Shown in pieces: positions 34,310-42,763 of a stretch of 49,349 bases of DNA (position 1 is its first letter; the number at the start of each line of letters is the position of its first letter). The stretch is from Caldifarciminota bacterium 4484_18 (lineage in GTDB: Bacteria > Hydrothermota > UBA3073 > NMUJ01). The DNA lies in assembly GCA_002256535.1 (NCBI GenBank), contig NMUJ01000003.1:1-49349 (forward strand), read 5' to 3'. Under the pieces are notes generated by a model. The model was not told where the DNA came from and made no database searches. It worked only from the letters and a program-made list of their open reading frames with translations. A program made the translations under genes and the position numbers.

Positions 34310-36728
34310 ATCCAAACCCACACAACGTCCTACACATAAGTTTATCCCACGCGAGAAGTGGTTCCCATTAATATTTCTGGGGTTAGCATTCGCCTTCTAT
34401 TCACCACATTTGGGATTATTTGTGGGTAGATCGACACTATTTGGTACGGACTTCCTTATCGCGTATGGTGGTACTGTTCGGGTACATGAATATATGCTTA
34501 GACACTTACGCCAACCACTCTGGAACCCGTACATAATGGGTGGTTATTCCACATTCACCGGCGGTATGGGTTACACTGACCCTCTACGTTATATATTCTT
34601 GCCATTACCTGTTTATGTGCGACACTTCTACTTTTTCTTTATATGTCTGTTTCTGGCGGGTTGGGGTATGTTCTATCTGCTAAGATATAGGTTAAAGTTT
34701 CAGCTGTGGATCGCAGTAGTTGCTGGTATCGCATATGAGTTCACTGCTTTCGGTATAAGTCAAATGTACGGCGGACATTGGCCTAAACTTGCCAGCATGG
34801 CATGGCTCACCTGGTGCTTTTCTGCGCTATTGTATGCGTTTGAGACACAAAGAGTGCGCCATTTTCTCTTGTTAGCAGGTGCATGGGTGATGATGATGTG
34901 TGGCCACTTTCAGTTTGGCTACTACGCAAGCTATCTTATCGGTTTCTTCGTTATATATGAGCTCATACGTCGTATACGACAGGGTAAACCAAGGGAGAGT
35001 GTTTCACTTGGCCTTAAGGTTGTACTTACCCTTGTGGTTGTGTTATGTGTATTAGCACTCAGGTTTGGCCCCAGTTTGATACGACTGGAGGCCGGTGTAC
35101 GAGGTGTAAAGCGTGGTTATGAATACGCCACTTCATGGGCGATGCCAACCTCTGAGTTAACCGACTTTTACAATCCACACTTCATGGGTATACTTGACAA
35201 CTATTGGGGGACCAACCATTTCAGACTGCATTCAAGGTACTTCGGTGTTATAGTGCTTGTGATATCACTTTTCGGTATATTTATGGGATGGCGACGTCAC
35301 AGTTACGTGCGATTCTTTACCAGTGGTTTAATAGCGGCTACTTTGTTGGCACTTGGTGGTCATACTCCGTTCTATAGAATACCCTACCGTATTTTGCCTA
35401 TGGTGAACAAGCTACGTGGACCCGATATGTGGTGGATAATAGGTGCATTTTCTGTGGTTATACTATTTGCATACGGGTTAAGGTTGATGTTAGAACACAA
35501 ACACATATCACAACGCTATTTGGTGGCTTGCACAATAGGGGCAGCAGTTACGTTACTTACTTTTAGTGTGGCGAAATCCCCCATTATTAATGGGTTGCGT
35601 TCACATTTCAGCCATGTATTGGCGACGACAGGTTACTCCAGTGATCAGATCAACGCTAAGTTATCAGCTATGGAAAAGAACTATCCGCTGCTGATTTGGG
35701 GATACTTCAAATCTTTCCTATCAATCGCACTGGTAACACTAATCTGCTACCTGCGGTTGAACAAACGGTTAACCGATGTTGGGTTTGCATCATTAACTGC
35801 TGTGTTTATATTGTTTGATCTATGGGAGGTAGATTACAGGTTTGTGAAAGTGGTACCGCCACCACATTACTACTACAGACCGGATGAGGTGGTGAGGGTA
35901 CTCAAACGTGACACTGACTACTATTGGGTATTCCCTTACTATTATGAACATGCGGAGGATCACTATTTACCCTACCATAATGTACAAACATTAGGTGGTA
36001 CAACCTCTAATCCACTTATCCGATATCAAAAATTCATAGGTGCATATGGTACGGTAATGTTTCGACCCAACGATTTGAGGCGGTTACCTCACTTGTTGGA
36101 CGTGTTTAACACCAAATACATCATCACATTCACGATACCAGAGGATATATCGCAGTTCGATCCGCAGACCCAAGCTTTCATAAAGAGGGCACAATCCTAC
36201 ATGTCGAGATTCGATCTCATCTATAAAGGACGCAGATACAGTGTTTATCGTAATCCACATGCATTACCACGTGCATTCTTCGCACCTCGATACGTGGTAG
36301 TTGATAGTGCGGATGAGGCACTTACTTTAATAAAGAGGTACGATTTCCCGTACCATAACACGGTGATATTGGAGGAAGATCCATCTGTACCACAGGGTGA
36401 CACGCTTGTCAATGGGTACGCTAAGATTCTGAAATATGACATGGATCATATTGCACTCGAAGTAGTAAATGATAAACCCACATTCCTTGTACTTGCGGAG
36501 AATTGGTATCCTGATTGGTATGCTACAGTGGATGGTAAGCCCACCAAGGTGTACGTAGCTGATGGTACATTGCGTGCGATATATTTGATAGCTGGTAAGC
36601 ATAATGTCGAATTTACGTGTAGATCGAAACTTTTCTATGTAACAGGGATCATCACGCTTATCGGGTGGATCGTCGTGCTTGCGGCGGCTTTAACAGAACT
36701 TGTGTGGAGAAGGCACACGCATGATTAG
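34287..36728 (+). CDS. YfhO-family large membrane protein
   Basis: An 813-residue polytopic protein. After a short basic N-terminus (MGKKKKIKSKPTQRP) it has about 12 membrane segments, the first at about 28-50 and the last at about 780-803, and a soluble region (about 530-770) with VLAENWYPDWYATVDGKPTKVYVADGTLRAI before the last helix. This is the layout of YfhO-like bacterial membrane proteins, a GT-C-type glycosyltransferase-like family involved in envelope glycosylation. Donor and acceptor cannot be read from sequence. The start lies inside the fabZ end, and the end overlaps alr by 8 nt. Confidence 0.85.
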   Translation: MGKKKKIKSKPTQRPTHKFIPREKWFPLIFLGLAFAFYSPHLGLFVGRSTLFGTDFLIAYGGTVRVHEYMLRHLRQPLWNPYIMGGYSTFTGGMGYTDPLRYIFLPLPVYVRHFYFFFICLFLAGWGMFYLLRYRLKFQLWIAVVAGIAYEFTAFGISQMYGGHWPKLASMAWLTWCFSALLYAFETQRVRHFLLLAGAWVMMMCGHFQFGYYASYLIGFFVIYELIRRIRQGKPRESVSLGLKVVLTLVVVLCVLALRFGPSLIRLEAGVRGVKRGYEYATSWAMPTSELTDFYNPHFMGILDNYWGTNHFRLHSRYFGVIVLVISLFGIFMGWRRHSYVRFFTSGLIAATLLALGGHTPFYRIPYRILPMVNKLRGPDMWWIIGAFSVVILFAYGLRLMLEHKHISQRYLVACTIGAAVTLLTFSVAKSPIINGLRSHFSHVLATTGYSSDQINAKLSAMEKNYPLLIWGYFKSFLSIALVTLICYLRLNKRLTDVGFASLTAVFILFDLWEVDYRFVKVVPPPHYYYRPDEVVRVLKRDTDYYWVFPYYYEHAEDHYLPYHNVQTLGGTTSNPLIRYQKFIGAYGTVMFRPNDLRRLPHLLDVFNTKYIITFTIPEDISQFDPQTQAFIKRAQSYMSRFDLIYKGRRYSVYRNPHALPRAFFAPRYVVVDSADEALTLIKRYDFPYHNTVILEEDPSVPQGDTLVNGYAKILKYDMDHIALEVVNDKPTFLVLAENWYPDWYATVDGKPTKVYVADGTLRAIYLIAGKHNVEFTCRSKLFYVTGIITLIGWIVVLAAALTELVWRRHTHD

Positions 36729-37806
36729 CCGTACGTGGGTAGAGATAGATTTGGCTACATTACGTCATAATTTAACCGTAATAAGGGGACGTTTGAAGGA
36801 TAAGAAATTACTGGCAGTGGTAAAAGCTGACGCATATGGGCATGGCTTAGATGGGCTTGCGCCGATACTCGACCAGTACATCGATTTTTGGGGAGTAGCT
36901 TCGTTGGATGAAGCTTTCAAAATCAGAAATAACAAACCCATAGTGATACTATCGCCGATATTACAACCTGAGGTAACACCAGTTGTTGAAAATAGTTTCA
37001 TACCCACCGTAAGCAGTATGGAGATTGTGCATGCGTTATCTAAGGAAGCTCAAAAGTTGCGCAAGGTGGTGAATATATTCGTTGAGGTGGACACAGGTAT
37101 GAGGCGCACTGGTGTGCCAGTCGAAAACGCCATTGAGTTTATCAACCATGTGGAGGACATTCCTAACGTTAAGATAATGTCGATATTCACACATCTGGCG
37201 ACTGCAAGTCTATCCAAAGGTGGGCCGAAAGTACTGGAGCAGGTACGCCACTTCCGTAATTTGTTAAAGAGGTTACGTAATTCCTACATGGTGCATATTG
37301 CTAATAGCGCGGGTTGGTTGAGGTTCCCTCAGACCTATGAGGAGTTCGACCTCGTACGTATAGGAATATTGATATATGGGTTATCGCCGTTCGATCATAA
37401 GCCCACTATACCGGTTAAACCCATACTTGAGTGGAAAACGCGTATCGTCGATATAAGATGGGTAGATAAAGGTATGGGTGTGAGCTACGACCATATATTT
37501 GTTGCACCGTGTAGGATGAAACTCGCTACATTGAGTGTAGGGTATGGTGACGGCTATCCAAGGAGCTTATCAAATCGTGGCCATGTGATGATACATGGTA
37601 AGAAAGCCCCCATAGTGGGTAAGGTATGTATGGATCTAACAATTGTTGACGTCACCAATATACCAGATGTGAAAATAGGGGATGAAGTTACCCTGGTAGG
37701 TCCTGGCATCACAATGGAAGAGGTTGCAAAGCTTGCCGATACAGTAAACTATGAGGTTGCTACACGGATAAGCCCAAGGGTACCTCGCATATATCTGGAG
37801 AAATAA
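36721..37806 (+). CDS. alr: Alanine racemase
   Basis: A 361-residue PLP enzyme that makes D-alanine for peptidoglycan. It has the PLP-lysine motif AVVKADAYGHG (about 37-47), the second catalytic tyrosine in the GMGVSYDHIF segment and the VGYGDGYPR and VGKVCMDLTIVDV motifs. The ATG at 36721 is used; the in-frame upstream start lies within the YfhO gene. Full length. It precedes panB by one base. Confidence 0.95.
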   Translation: MISRTWVEIDLATLRHNLTVIRGRLKDKKLLAVVKADAYGHGLDGLAPILDQYIDFWGVASLDEAFKIRNNKPIVILSPILQPEVTPVVENSFIPTVSSMEIVHALSKEAQKLRKVVNIFVEVDTGMRRTGVPVENAIEFINHVEDIPNVKIMSIFTHLATASLSKGGPKVLEQVRHFRNLLKRLRNSYMVHIANSAGWLRFPQTYEEFDLVRIGILIYGLSPFDHKPTIPVKPILEWKTRIVDIRWVDKGMGVSYDHIFVAPCRMKLATLSVGYGDGYPRSLSNRGHVMIHGKKAPIVGKVCMDLTIVDVTNIPDVKIGDEVTLVGPGITMEEVAKLADTVNYEVATRISPRVPRIYLEK

Positions 37807-37807
37807 G

Positions 37808-38417
37808 ATGATGAAGAAAGTCACCATTCCATACCTTTGGGAGTTGAAGCGCAAAGGTGAGAAGGTTGTTTTACTCACCGCATACGACTATATGATGGCG
37901 GCAATCGAGGACATGTTAGGGGTTGAGGTCATACTTGTAGGTGATTCATATGGTACAACATTGATGGGATATTCTGATACGTTGCCGGTTACTATGGAGG
38001 AGATGCTGGTTGCCACCCGTGCCGTAGCACGTGCAGTCAAAAATGCGATGCTGATAGTTGATATGCCATTTATGAGCTATCAAGTATCGCCAGAGTATGC
38101 CATACGTAACGCGGGTAGGTTTATGAAGATAGAGGGGGTAGATGGTGTGAAGCTCGAAGGTGGTGTAGACATGGCACCTACAGTGGAGCGGCTCGTCAAA
38201 TGTGGTATACCGGTGATGGGACATGTAGGGTTGCTACCACAAAGTATAAAGCAGGTTGGTGGTTACAGGCGATATATTAGGGCTTACACTGTTGCCTAAG
38301 GTGCCCAGATTTGTCAAGAAATATGCCGATATTAAGTCAATAATCGAGGCTGCTATCAAGCAATACATCGAGGAGGTGAAATCAGGTCGCTATCCGGATG
38401 ATAAACATTCATATTGA
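37808..38417 (+). pseudogene. panB: 3-methyl-2-oxobutanoate hydroxymethyltransferase, with an internal deletion
   Basis: PanB makes ketopantoate in pantothenate synthesis. The frame from 37808 is normal up to GLLPQSIKQVGGYRRYI (VVLLTAYDYMMA, VGDSYGTTLMG, DMPFMSYQ) and then stops at 38299. The C-terminal end (LGLTLLPKVPRFVKKYADIKSIIEAAIKQYIEEVKSGRYPDDKHSY) appears in another frame and ends at 38417. About 65-70 residues between GGYR and LGL are missing, including the conserved VPxELA and GIGAG segments. The joint is at about 38270-38280. The fold would be incomplete. Confidence 0.88.
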
Positions 38418-39322
38418 TGGCAACTGAGAAAAATAAAGGAGTTGTATCGGTTGATACGTTCATCGAAAGTATACATTTCCCTACAATGGATACGAGTATA
38501 TTTTCGTTATACAATATCGGTTATAGGACGACAGTGGCTACACTTAGTGATATAGCTGCTATGGGAGGTAGGGCCTTATACCTGCTTGTAAGCGTAGGGG
38601 TTAAGGAAGCTGATAGGGCATGGTTTAAAGAATTTTACGATGGGGTACGGCAAGTCCTTAATATGGCGAGTACTGCACAGGGTGTCGAGGTTAAAGTTGT
38701 AGGTGGTGATATAACATATTCGGAAAATCTGATAATATCCATGACGGTGATCGGTGAAGCAGCCACCCCAATCACACGTGGAGGGGCCAAACCCGGTGAT
38801 AAGATAGGTGTCACGGGTGAACTCGGTCGTGTTAAGCTGGCGTGGTACACCCTAAAGCAAGGTGGTGTGTTACCTGATTGGCTTAGAATAAAGTTGTTGC
38901 AACCACAGCTCAGATTAAAGGAAGGGTTAACACTTTGTGACCATGTGCATGCTATGCTCGATATATCGGATGGGTTGCTGCTTGATCTATCCCACATATT
39001 GAGGATGAGCGGTAATTTAGGTGCAGTCATTAATTTAGATAAACTTCCTGTGCTCGACGATGTACGCAAATGGTGTGAAAAGCAAGGGATTAACCCTATT
39101 GAATATGCACTCAGTAGCGGTGAGGAGTTTGAGCTACTTTTTACCTATCCACCAGAAGCGGAAAACCAGGTTGATATAGAATTTACATCAATAGGTGAGA
39201 TAATACATCAACCTGGTATCTACGACGATCAAGGTTGTAAGTTAACCCCAATGGGGTGGGATCATTTCGCACGACGTACTAATCCACCTAATACACCACC
39301 TGCTAACCCCAGTACTGCATAA
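38417..39322 (+). pseudogene. thiL: Thiamine-monophosphate kinase, missing its N-terminus
   Basis: The body matches ThiL, which makes thiamine diphosphate: VSVDTFIESIHF, NIGYRTTVATLSDIAAMGG, GVTGELGR, LDISDGLLLDL, ALSSGEEFELLFT. The family normally has about 35-40 more residues before this, with the GDDAA metal/ATP-binding motif. Here the frame starts at an ATG overlapping the panB stop. The codons just upstream (TFIL) lead into panB, so a deletion joint near 38415-38425 is likely. The C-terminus runs 60 nt into the convergent small membrane protein gene (39262-39592). The 301-residue open frame would probably be inactive. Confidence 0.82.
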
Positions 39323-39592
39323 TATAGGAAACCTAACAATATGCTACCACCGATGATACTACCGACGAATCCACCTATAAGCCCACCGATGAATCCACCC
39401 AATATTGTAAGGAACAGGAACGCAAGCACGCCACCAACTATACCACTACAGAAGCCTGCCCATAAGCCGGTTATGGGTCCCCTATCAGCTATAATGCCGG
39501 CAATGAAGCCCGCAATTATGGGGCCAGCTACTGGGATGAAGCTTAAAACTATCATCGCTATAAAAACCTACCACTACAGCCCTCAAGAACAT
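39262..39592 (-). pseudogene. Small glycine-rich membrane protein (DUF5518-like), frameshifted
   Basis: The longest open frame (39262-39555, 97 residues) consists of glycine-rich hydrophobic helices (GPIIAGFIAGIIADRGP, GGFIGGLIGGFVGSIIGGSI), resembling DUF5518-type membrane proteins. It has no good ribosome site. A strong one (AAGGAGG) precedes another ATG at 39592, giving FLRAVVVGF in a different frame. Removing one base from the T5 run (AAAAA at 39562-39566 on the plus strand) joins them as RAVVVGFIAMIVLSFIP, a natural continuous helix. The gene is therefore interrupted by one extra base in a homopolymer, either a sequencing error or a real slippage site. Function unknown. Confidence 0.75.
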
Positions 39593-39666
39593 GCTACCTC
39601 CTTATAAACTATTTTATAAATTAATACCACAAGGATATCGTATGTCAATTTAGATCATAATATGGG

Positions 39667-39693
39667 TTGACATCACATGGGCTACATTATTCT
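39667..39693 (+). promoter_or_regulatory. Candidate promoter of the subtilase gene
   Basis: TTGACA at 39667-39672 with TATTCT at 39688-39693 (15-nt spacer). The -10 lies inside the first copy of the 24-bp tandem repeat. A Shine-Dalgarno (AAAGGAGAGG) precedes the ATG at 39757. Confidence 0.45.
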
Positions 39694-39722
39694 GTTAAAC
39701 ATGAGATACATTATTTTGTTAA
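39675..39722. repeat. Two tandem imperfect 24-bp repeats between promoter and subtilase start
   Basis: Copy one at 39675-39698 and copy two at 39699-39722 are adjacent and differ at 3 of 24 positions (core TACATTATTyTGTTAA). They lie 35-80 nt upstream of the start codon. Likely a regulatory binding site or a tandem duplication of the promoter region. Confidence 0.7.
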
Positions 39723-39756
39723 TGGTGAAAACTTAACATTTTAGAAAGGAGAGGTA

Positions 39757-42189
39757 ATGTTTTTGTTTATTTTGATGATCTTGGGGATAACTCAATATGT
39801 AGCGGATGAATTGGTCATCAAAGTGGATGAGCTCATAGCTGAACAGCTAAAACATGGTGATATAACGGCGTTACTACCCGCGGGTGTGGAGATTGAGAAA
39901 TTGGAGCCACTTTTCCCTGGTATGCACACAAAGAAGGGGGGTGAATTACTTGATAGATGTTTTAGGTTGAAGCTCGGCAGAAAGGAGATACTCGACCCCG
40001 CCATGGCTAAACTTAAGGCTTTACCGGAGGTTGAAGACGTGCAACCTATCGCTATACATGAGTTCGATATCCTACCCAATGATCCTGGGTTTTCAAACCA
40101 ATGGTATCTTCACCAAACAACCGACCATGATATAGATGCACCTGAAGCGTGGGATACAACCACAGGCTCGAACACAGTGGTGGTGGCTGTGGTAGAGACA
40201 GGTATCCAGTACACGCACGAGGATTTGGTTGACAACATATGGGATAACCCTAACGAGATACCGAATAATGGTGTGGATGACGATGCAAATGGTTACGTAG
40301 ATGATACGTTAGGGTGGGATTTTGTCGATGGCCAGATGGGTAGTTATTCATGGTGGCCAGGTGAAGATTCGCTCACGGAGGATAATGAGCCGTTGGATTT
40401 CAACGGCCACGGTACGCATGTGGCCGGTATAATAGGTGCGGTTACAAATAATAACATCGGGGTGGCAGGTGTTAATTGGGACGTTAAAATAATGTGTTTA
40501 AGGGTGGGAGGCTCAGTCAATGTAGGTGGTCAGGAACGCGGTGTATTGCGAACAAGTTGGGCAGCAAAAGCTATCGTCTATGCGGTAGATGAGGGTGCCC
40601 ATATAGTTAACTGTTCGTTCGGTACATCAGCGAGTGGTGGGTTACCCTATGCTGCATGGTATGCAGAGCAGAATGGTGTGCTCATCGTACATAGTGCAGG
40701 TAATGAGAATTCGGAGACAGCGGACTATTTTGGTACACGTGATGAGATATTGAATGTAGCAGCCACTGATTCAAGCGATCAGAAGGCGAGCTTCTCAAAC
40801 TATGGGGATTGGGTGGATGTATCAGCACCGGGGACATATATCTACAGCACGTATTCGCGATGTGGTACAATAAGATACTGTGATACTGGATATACCTACA
40901 TGTCGGGTACCAGTATGGCCACCCCCGTAGTGGCAGGTATAGCGGCGTTGGTTAAGGCCAGACAACCCTCATGGACGTCCAAACATCTATATGCAAGGGT
41001 TTACGGTATGGTCGATACTATAGATCACCTGAACCCCAGTTATGAGGGTAGACTCGGCTCCGGTCGTGTCAACGCCTACCATGCAGTGAACTTCGCATCA
41101 ACATTTAACCCGCAGATAGATGCCGATACAATAAGGGTGATATATACGTATACACCGAAAGCAACAGTTATAGATTCGATATATAATCATACCTACTATA
41201 GGGATAGGAGATCGAGTTCATGGACCACACCTGACTACTACGTAGCGGCTAAGCTAACACCAAGATGCCACCCCTGTACGGTGGATTCGATTGAAATACG
41301 ATTCTATGTGTATAATGGTGAGCCGTCAGATTCTGACACGGTGTTCATATGGACAGACAGTGGCGGTGAACCCGGCACCCTACTACGTAGTGTGGTGTGG
41401 GATATACCCGAAAGTAGTGATTGGTACCTGCAAACGGTGAGGATCGATCCACCCATAACGATAGATACAGGTAGCTTCTGGGCAGGCTATAGAGCGTTTG
41501 CAATTGGTAATAATAAACTAAAATTGGTAACCGATACATCGGTCAGATATCCGGTTGAGGGTATCAACAAATACAGTAGTGACAGACAAACGTGGTACAC
41601 CTTTATAGACCAAAACGGTAACGAGCGGGATTTCATAATAACCGCATTCGTCAGATACGGCGGTAAAATAGATAGTGGGTGGGTCAAAAACGTGGGTAAC
41701 TTTACGTTGAGGGTGGCAAGCTCCGCAACCCAGGATACGAACTGGATAATAGGGTGGCAACCACGTAGGTTTGAGATCGAGCCAGGTGAGTCGTTAGCTA
41801 TACATGTGGAGGTTGATACTACTCTATCGGATGGTACATATTCAGGTAGTATCACCCTTTACACGAACGATCCAGATGGCAATCCGTTCCTATTGCCGGT
41901 GGAGTATACAGTCTCACCTGTGGGTATTGCTGAAAGGGTGGAGCCATTCCGTGTACCTGAGTTAGTGGTCTACCCAACTATAGGTGTAGGTGTATTCCAT
42001 ATAAAGTATTCAGTTGCACACAAATGTAGGTTGACGGTATACGATGTAGTGGGTAGAAAACTATACAGTATACCTGTGGAACGTACTGGTAGCCATGTGT
42101 GGATGGTATCAAGCGATTTCAAACCTGGCGTATATTTCATACACCTGGAAGGTACCACACTCGTGAGTAAGGTTATATTGCTACGGTGA
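39757..42189 (+). CDS. Secreted subtilisin-like serine protease with C-terminal sorting domain; catalytic Asp replaced by Glu
   Basis: An 810-residue protein with a short hydrophobic leader (1-16), a pro-domain-like region (17-105), a peptidase S8 domain (about 120-450), a beta-rich middle part, and a C-terminal Por/T9SS type A-like sorting domain (about 735-810; VYDVVGRKLYSI, FKPGVYFIHLEG). The His is H218 (FNGHGTHVAG), the oxyanion Asn is N316 (SAGNENS) and the Ser is S386 (MSGTSMATP). The usual Asp of D-[ST]-G reads VVETGIQ, so position 147 is Glu (codon GAG at 40195-40197). The protein is probably exported to the cell surface. Activity with Glu is uncertain. Confidence 0.9.
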   Translation: MFLFILMILGITQYVADELVIKVDELIAEQLKHGDITALLPAGVEIEKLEPLFPGMHTKKGGELLDRCFRLKLGRKEILDPAMAKLKALPEVEDVQPIAIHEFDILPNDPGFSNQWYLHQTTDHDIDAPEAWDTTTGSNTVVVAVVETGIQYTHEDLVDNIWDNPNEIPNNGVDDDANGYVDDTLGWDFVDGQMGSYSWWPGEDSLTEDNEPLDFNGHGTHVAGIIGAVTNNNIGVAGVNWDVKIMCLRVGGSVNVGGQERGVLRTSWAAKAIVYAVDEGAHIVNCSFGTSASGGLPYAAWYAEQNGVLIVHSAGNENSETADYFGTRDEILNVAATDSSDQKASFSNYGDWVDVSAPGTYIYSTYSRCGTIRYCDTGYTYMSGTSMATPVVAGIAALVKARQPSWTSKHLYARVYGMVDTIDHLNPSYEGRLGSGRVNAYHAVNFASTFNPQIDADTIRVIYTYTPKATVIDSIYNHTYYRDRRSSSWTTPDYYVAAKLTPRCHPCTVDSIEIRFYVYNGEPSDSDTVFIWTDSGGEPGTLLRSVVWDIPESSDWYLQTVRIDPPITIDTGSFWAGYRAFAIGNNKLKLVTDTSVRYPVEGINKYSSDRQTWYTFIDQNGNERDFIITAFVRYGGKIDSGWVKNVGNFTLRVASSATQDTNWIIGWQPRRFEIEPGESLAIHVEVDTTLSDGTYSGSITLYTNDPDGNPFLLPVEYTVSPVGIAERVEPFRVPELVVYPTIGVGVFHIKYSVAHKCRLTVYDVVGRKLYSIPVERTGSHVWMVSSDFKPGVYFIHLEGTTLVSKVILLR

Positions 42190-42190
42190 A

Positions 42191-42264
42191 CGCGCCTGGA
42201 GGGACTCGAACCCCCAACCAGCGGATCCGAAGTCCGCTGCTCTATCCTATTGAGCTACAGGCGC
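42191..42264 (-). tRNA. tRNA-Arg (anticodon TCG)
   Basis: The 74-nt minus-strand sequence folds as a cloverleaf. The acceptor stem is GCGCCTG/CAGGCGC. The anticodon arm has stem GCGGA/TCCGC and loop CTTCGGA, giving anticodon TCG. The T arm reads GGGGGTTCGAGTCCCTC. CCA is not encoded. It lies 8 nt downstream of the other tRNA-Arg. Confidence 0.95.
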
Positions 42265-42272
42265 CAAAACAG

Positions 42273-42346
42273 TGCCCCCAGGAGGGATCGAACCTCCAAC
42301 CCTCGGATTAGAAATCCGATGCTCTATCCGATTGAGCTATGGGGGC
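42273..42346 (-). tRNA. tRNA-Arg (anticodon TCT)
   Basis: The 74-nt minus-strand sequence folds as a cloverleaf. The acceptor stem is GCCCCCA/TGGGGGC. The anticodon arm has stem TCGGA/TCCGA and loop TTTCTAA, giving anticodon TCT. The T arm is GGAGGTTCGATCCCTCC. It reads AGA/AGG codons. It is probably co-transcribed with the TCG tRNA. Confidence 0.95.
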
Positions 42347-42357
42347 GATTATCACAT

Positions 42358-42386
42358 TTATAATAAAAGGAATCGACGAACGTCAA
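42358..42386 (-). promoter_or_regulatory. Promoter of the two tRNA-Arg genes
   Basis: On the minus strand TTGACG (42386-42381) and TTATAA (42363-42358) are separated by 17 nt. The -10 box ends 11 nt before the tRNA-Arg(TCT) 5' end. The -35 box overlaps the last codons of cdd. Confidence 0.55.
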
Positions 42387-42763
42387 GCCTCACCTCGGAA
42401 TGGATGTGTCAAAAGTGTATTTAATGTCGTACGTAGTTTACCCCGTTTCCATGCTATGATAATGGTTAGGTTGTCACAAAATTCTGATATCACCTGTAAG
42501 CACGCGCCACATGGGTAGACAGGTATATCCGTGGGTGTATAGACGGCGAGCAGCTTGAACTTCCTGTGGCCGTGACTCAATGCGTTAAATACTGCAACAC
42601 GTTCAGCACACATTGTCAACCCCAATGATGCGTTCTCAACATTCGTGCCAGTGAATATTTGGTCATCCTCGGTAAGTATAGCTGCACCTACACTGAAGTT
42701 TGAGTAAGGAGAATACGAAAATTTACACGCTTCTTGGGCTGCTTGGATCAATTCATCCTCCAT
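42383..42763 (-). CDS. cdd: Cytidine deaminase
   Basis: A 126-residue cytidine deaminase of normal length for the small tetrameric class. It deaminates cytidine and deoxycytidine to uridine forms. It has YSNFSVGAAI, the zinc and catalytic motif TMCAERVAVFNAL and the PCGACLQV zinc motif. Its start region overlaps the 5' end of the divergent acyltransferase frame, and no spaced Shine-Dalgarno is seen, so the upstream intergenic sequence may have been shortened. Confidence 0.93.
   Translation of the reverse strand: MEDELIQAAQEACKFSYSPYSNFSVGAAILTEDDQIFTGTNVENASLGLTMCAERVAVFNALSHGHRKFKLLAVYTPTDIPVYPCGACLQVISEFCDNLTIIIAWKRGKLRTTLNTLLTHPFRGEA

Noticed and set aside
39262..39322. thiL C-terminal tail overlapping the convergent membrane protein as another deletion joint
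   Set aside because: The ThiL family ends close to this point and the added tail is short, so a natural convergent overlap is enough. Evidence for a joint is too weak to claim.
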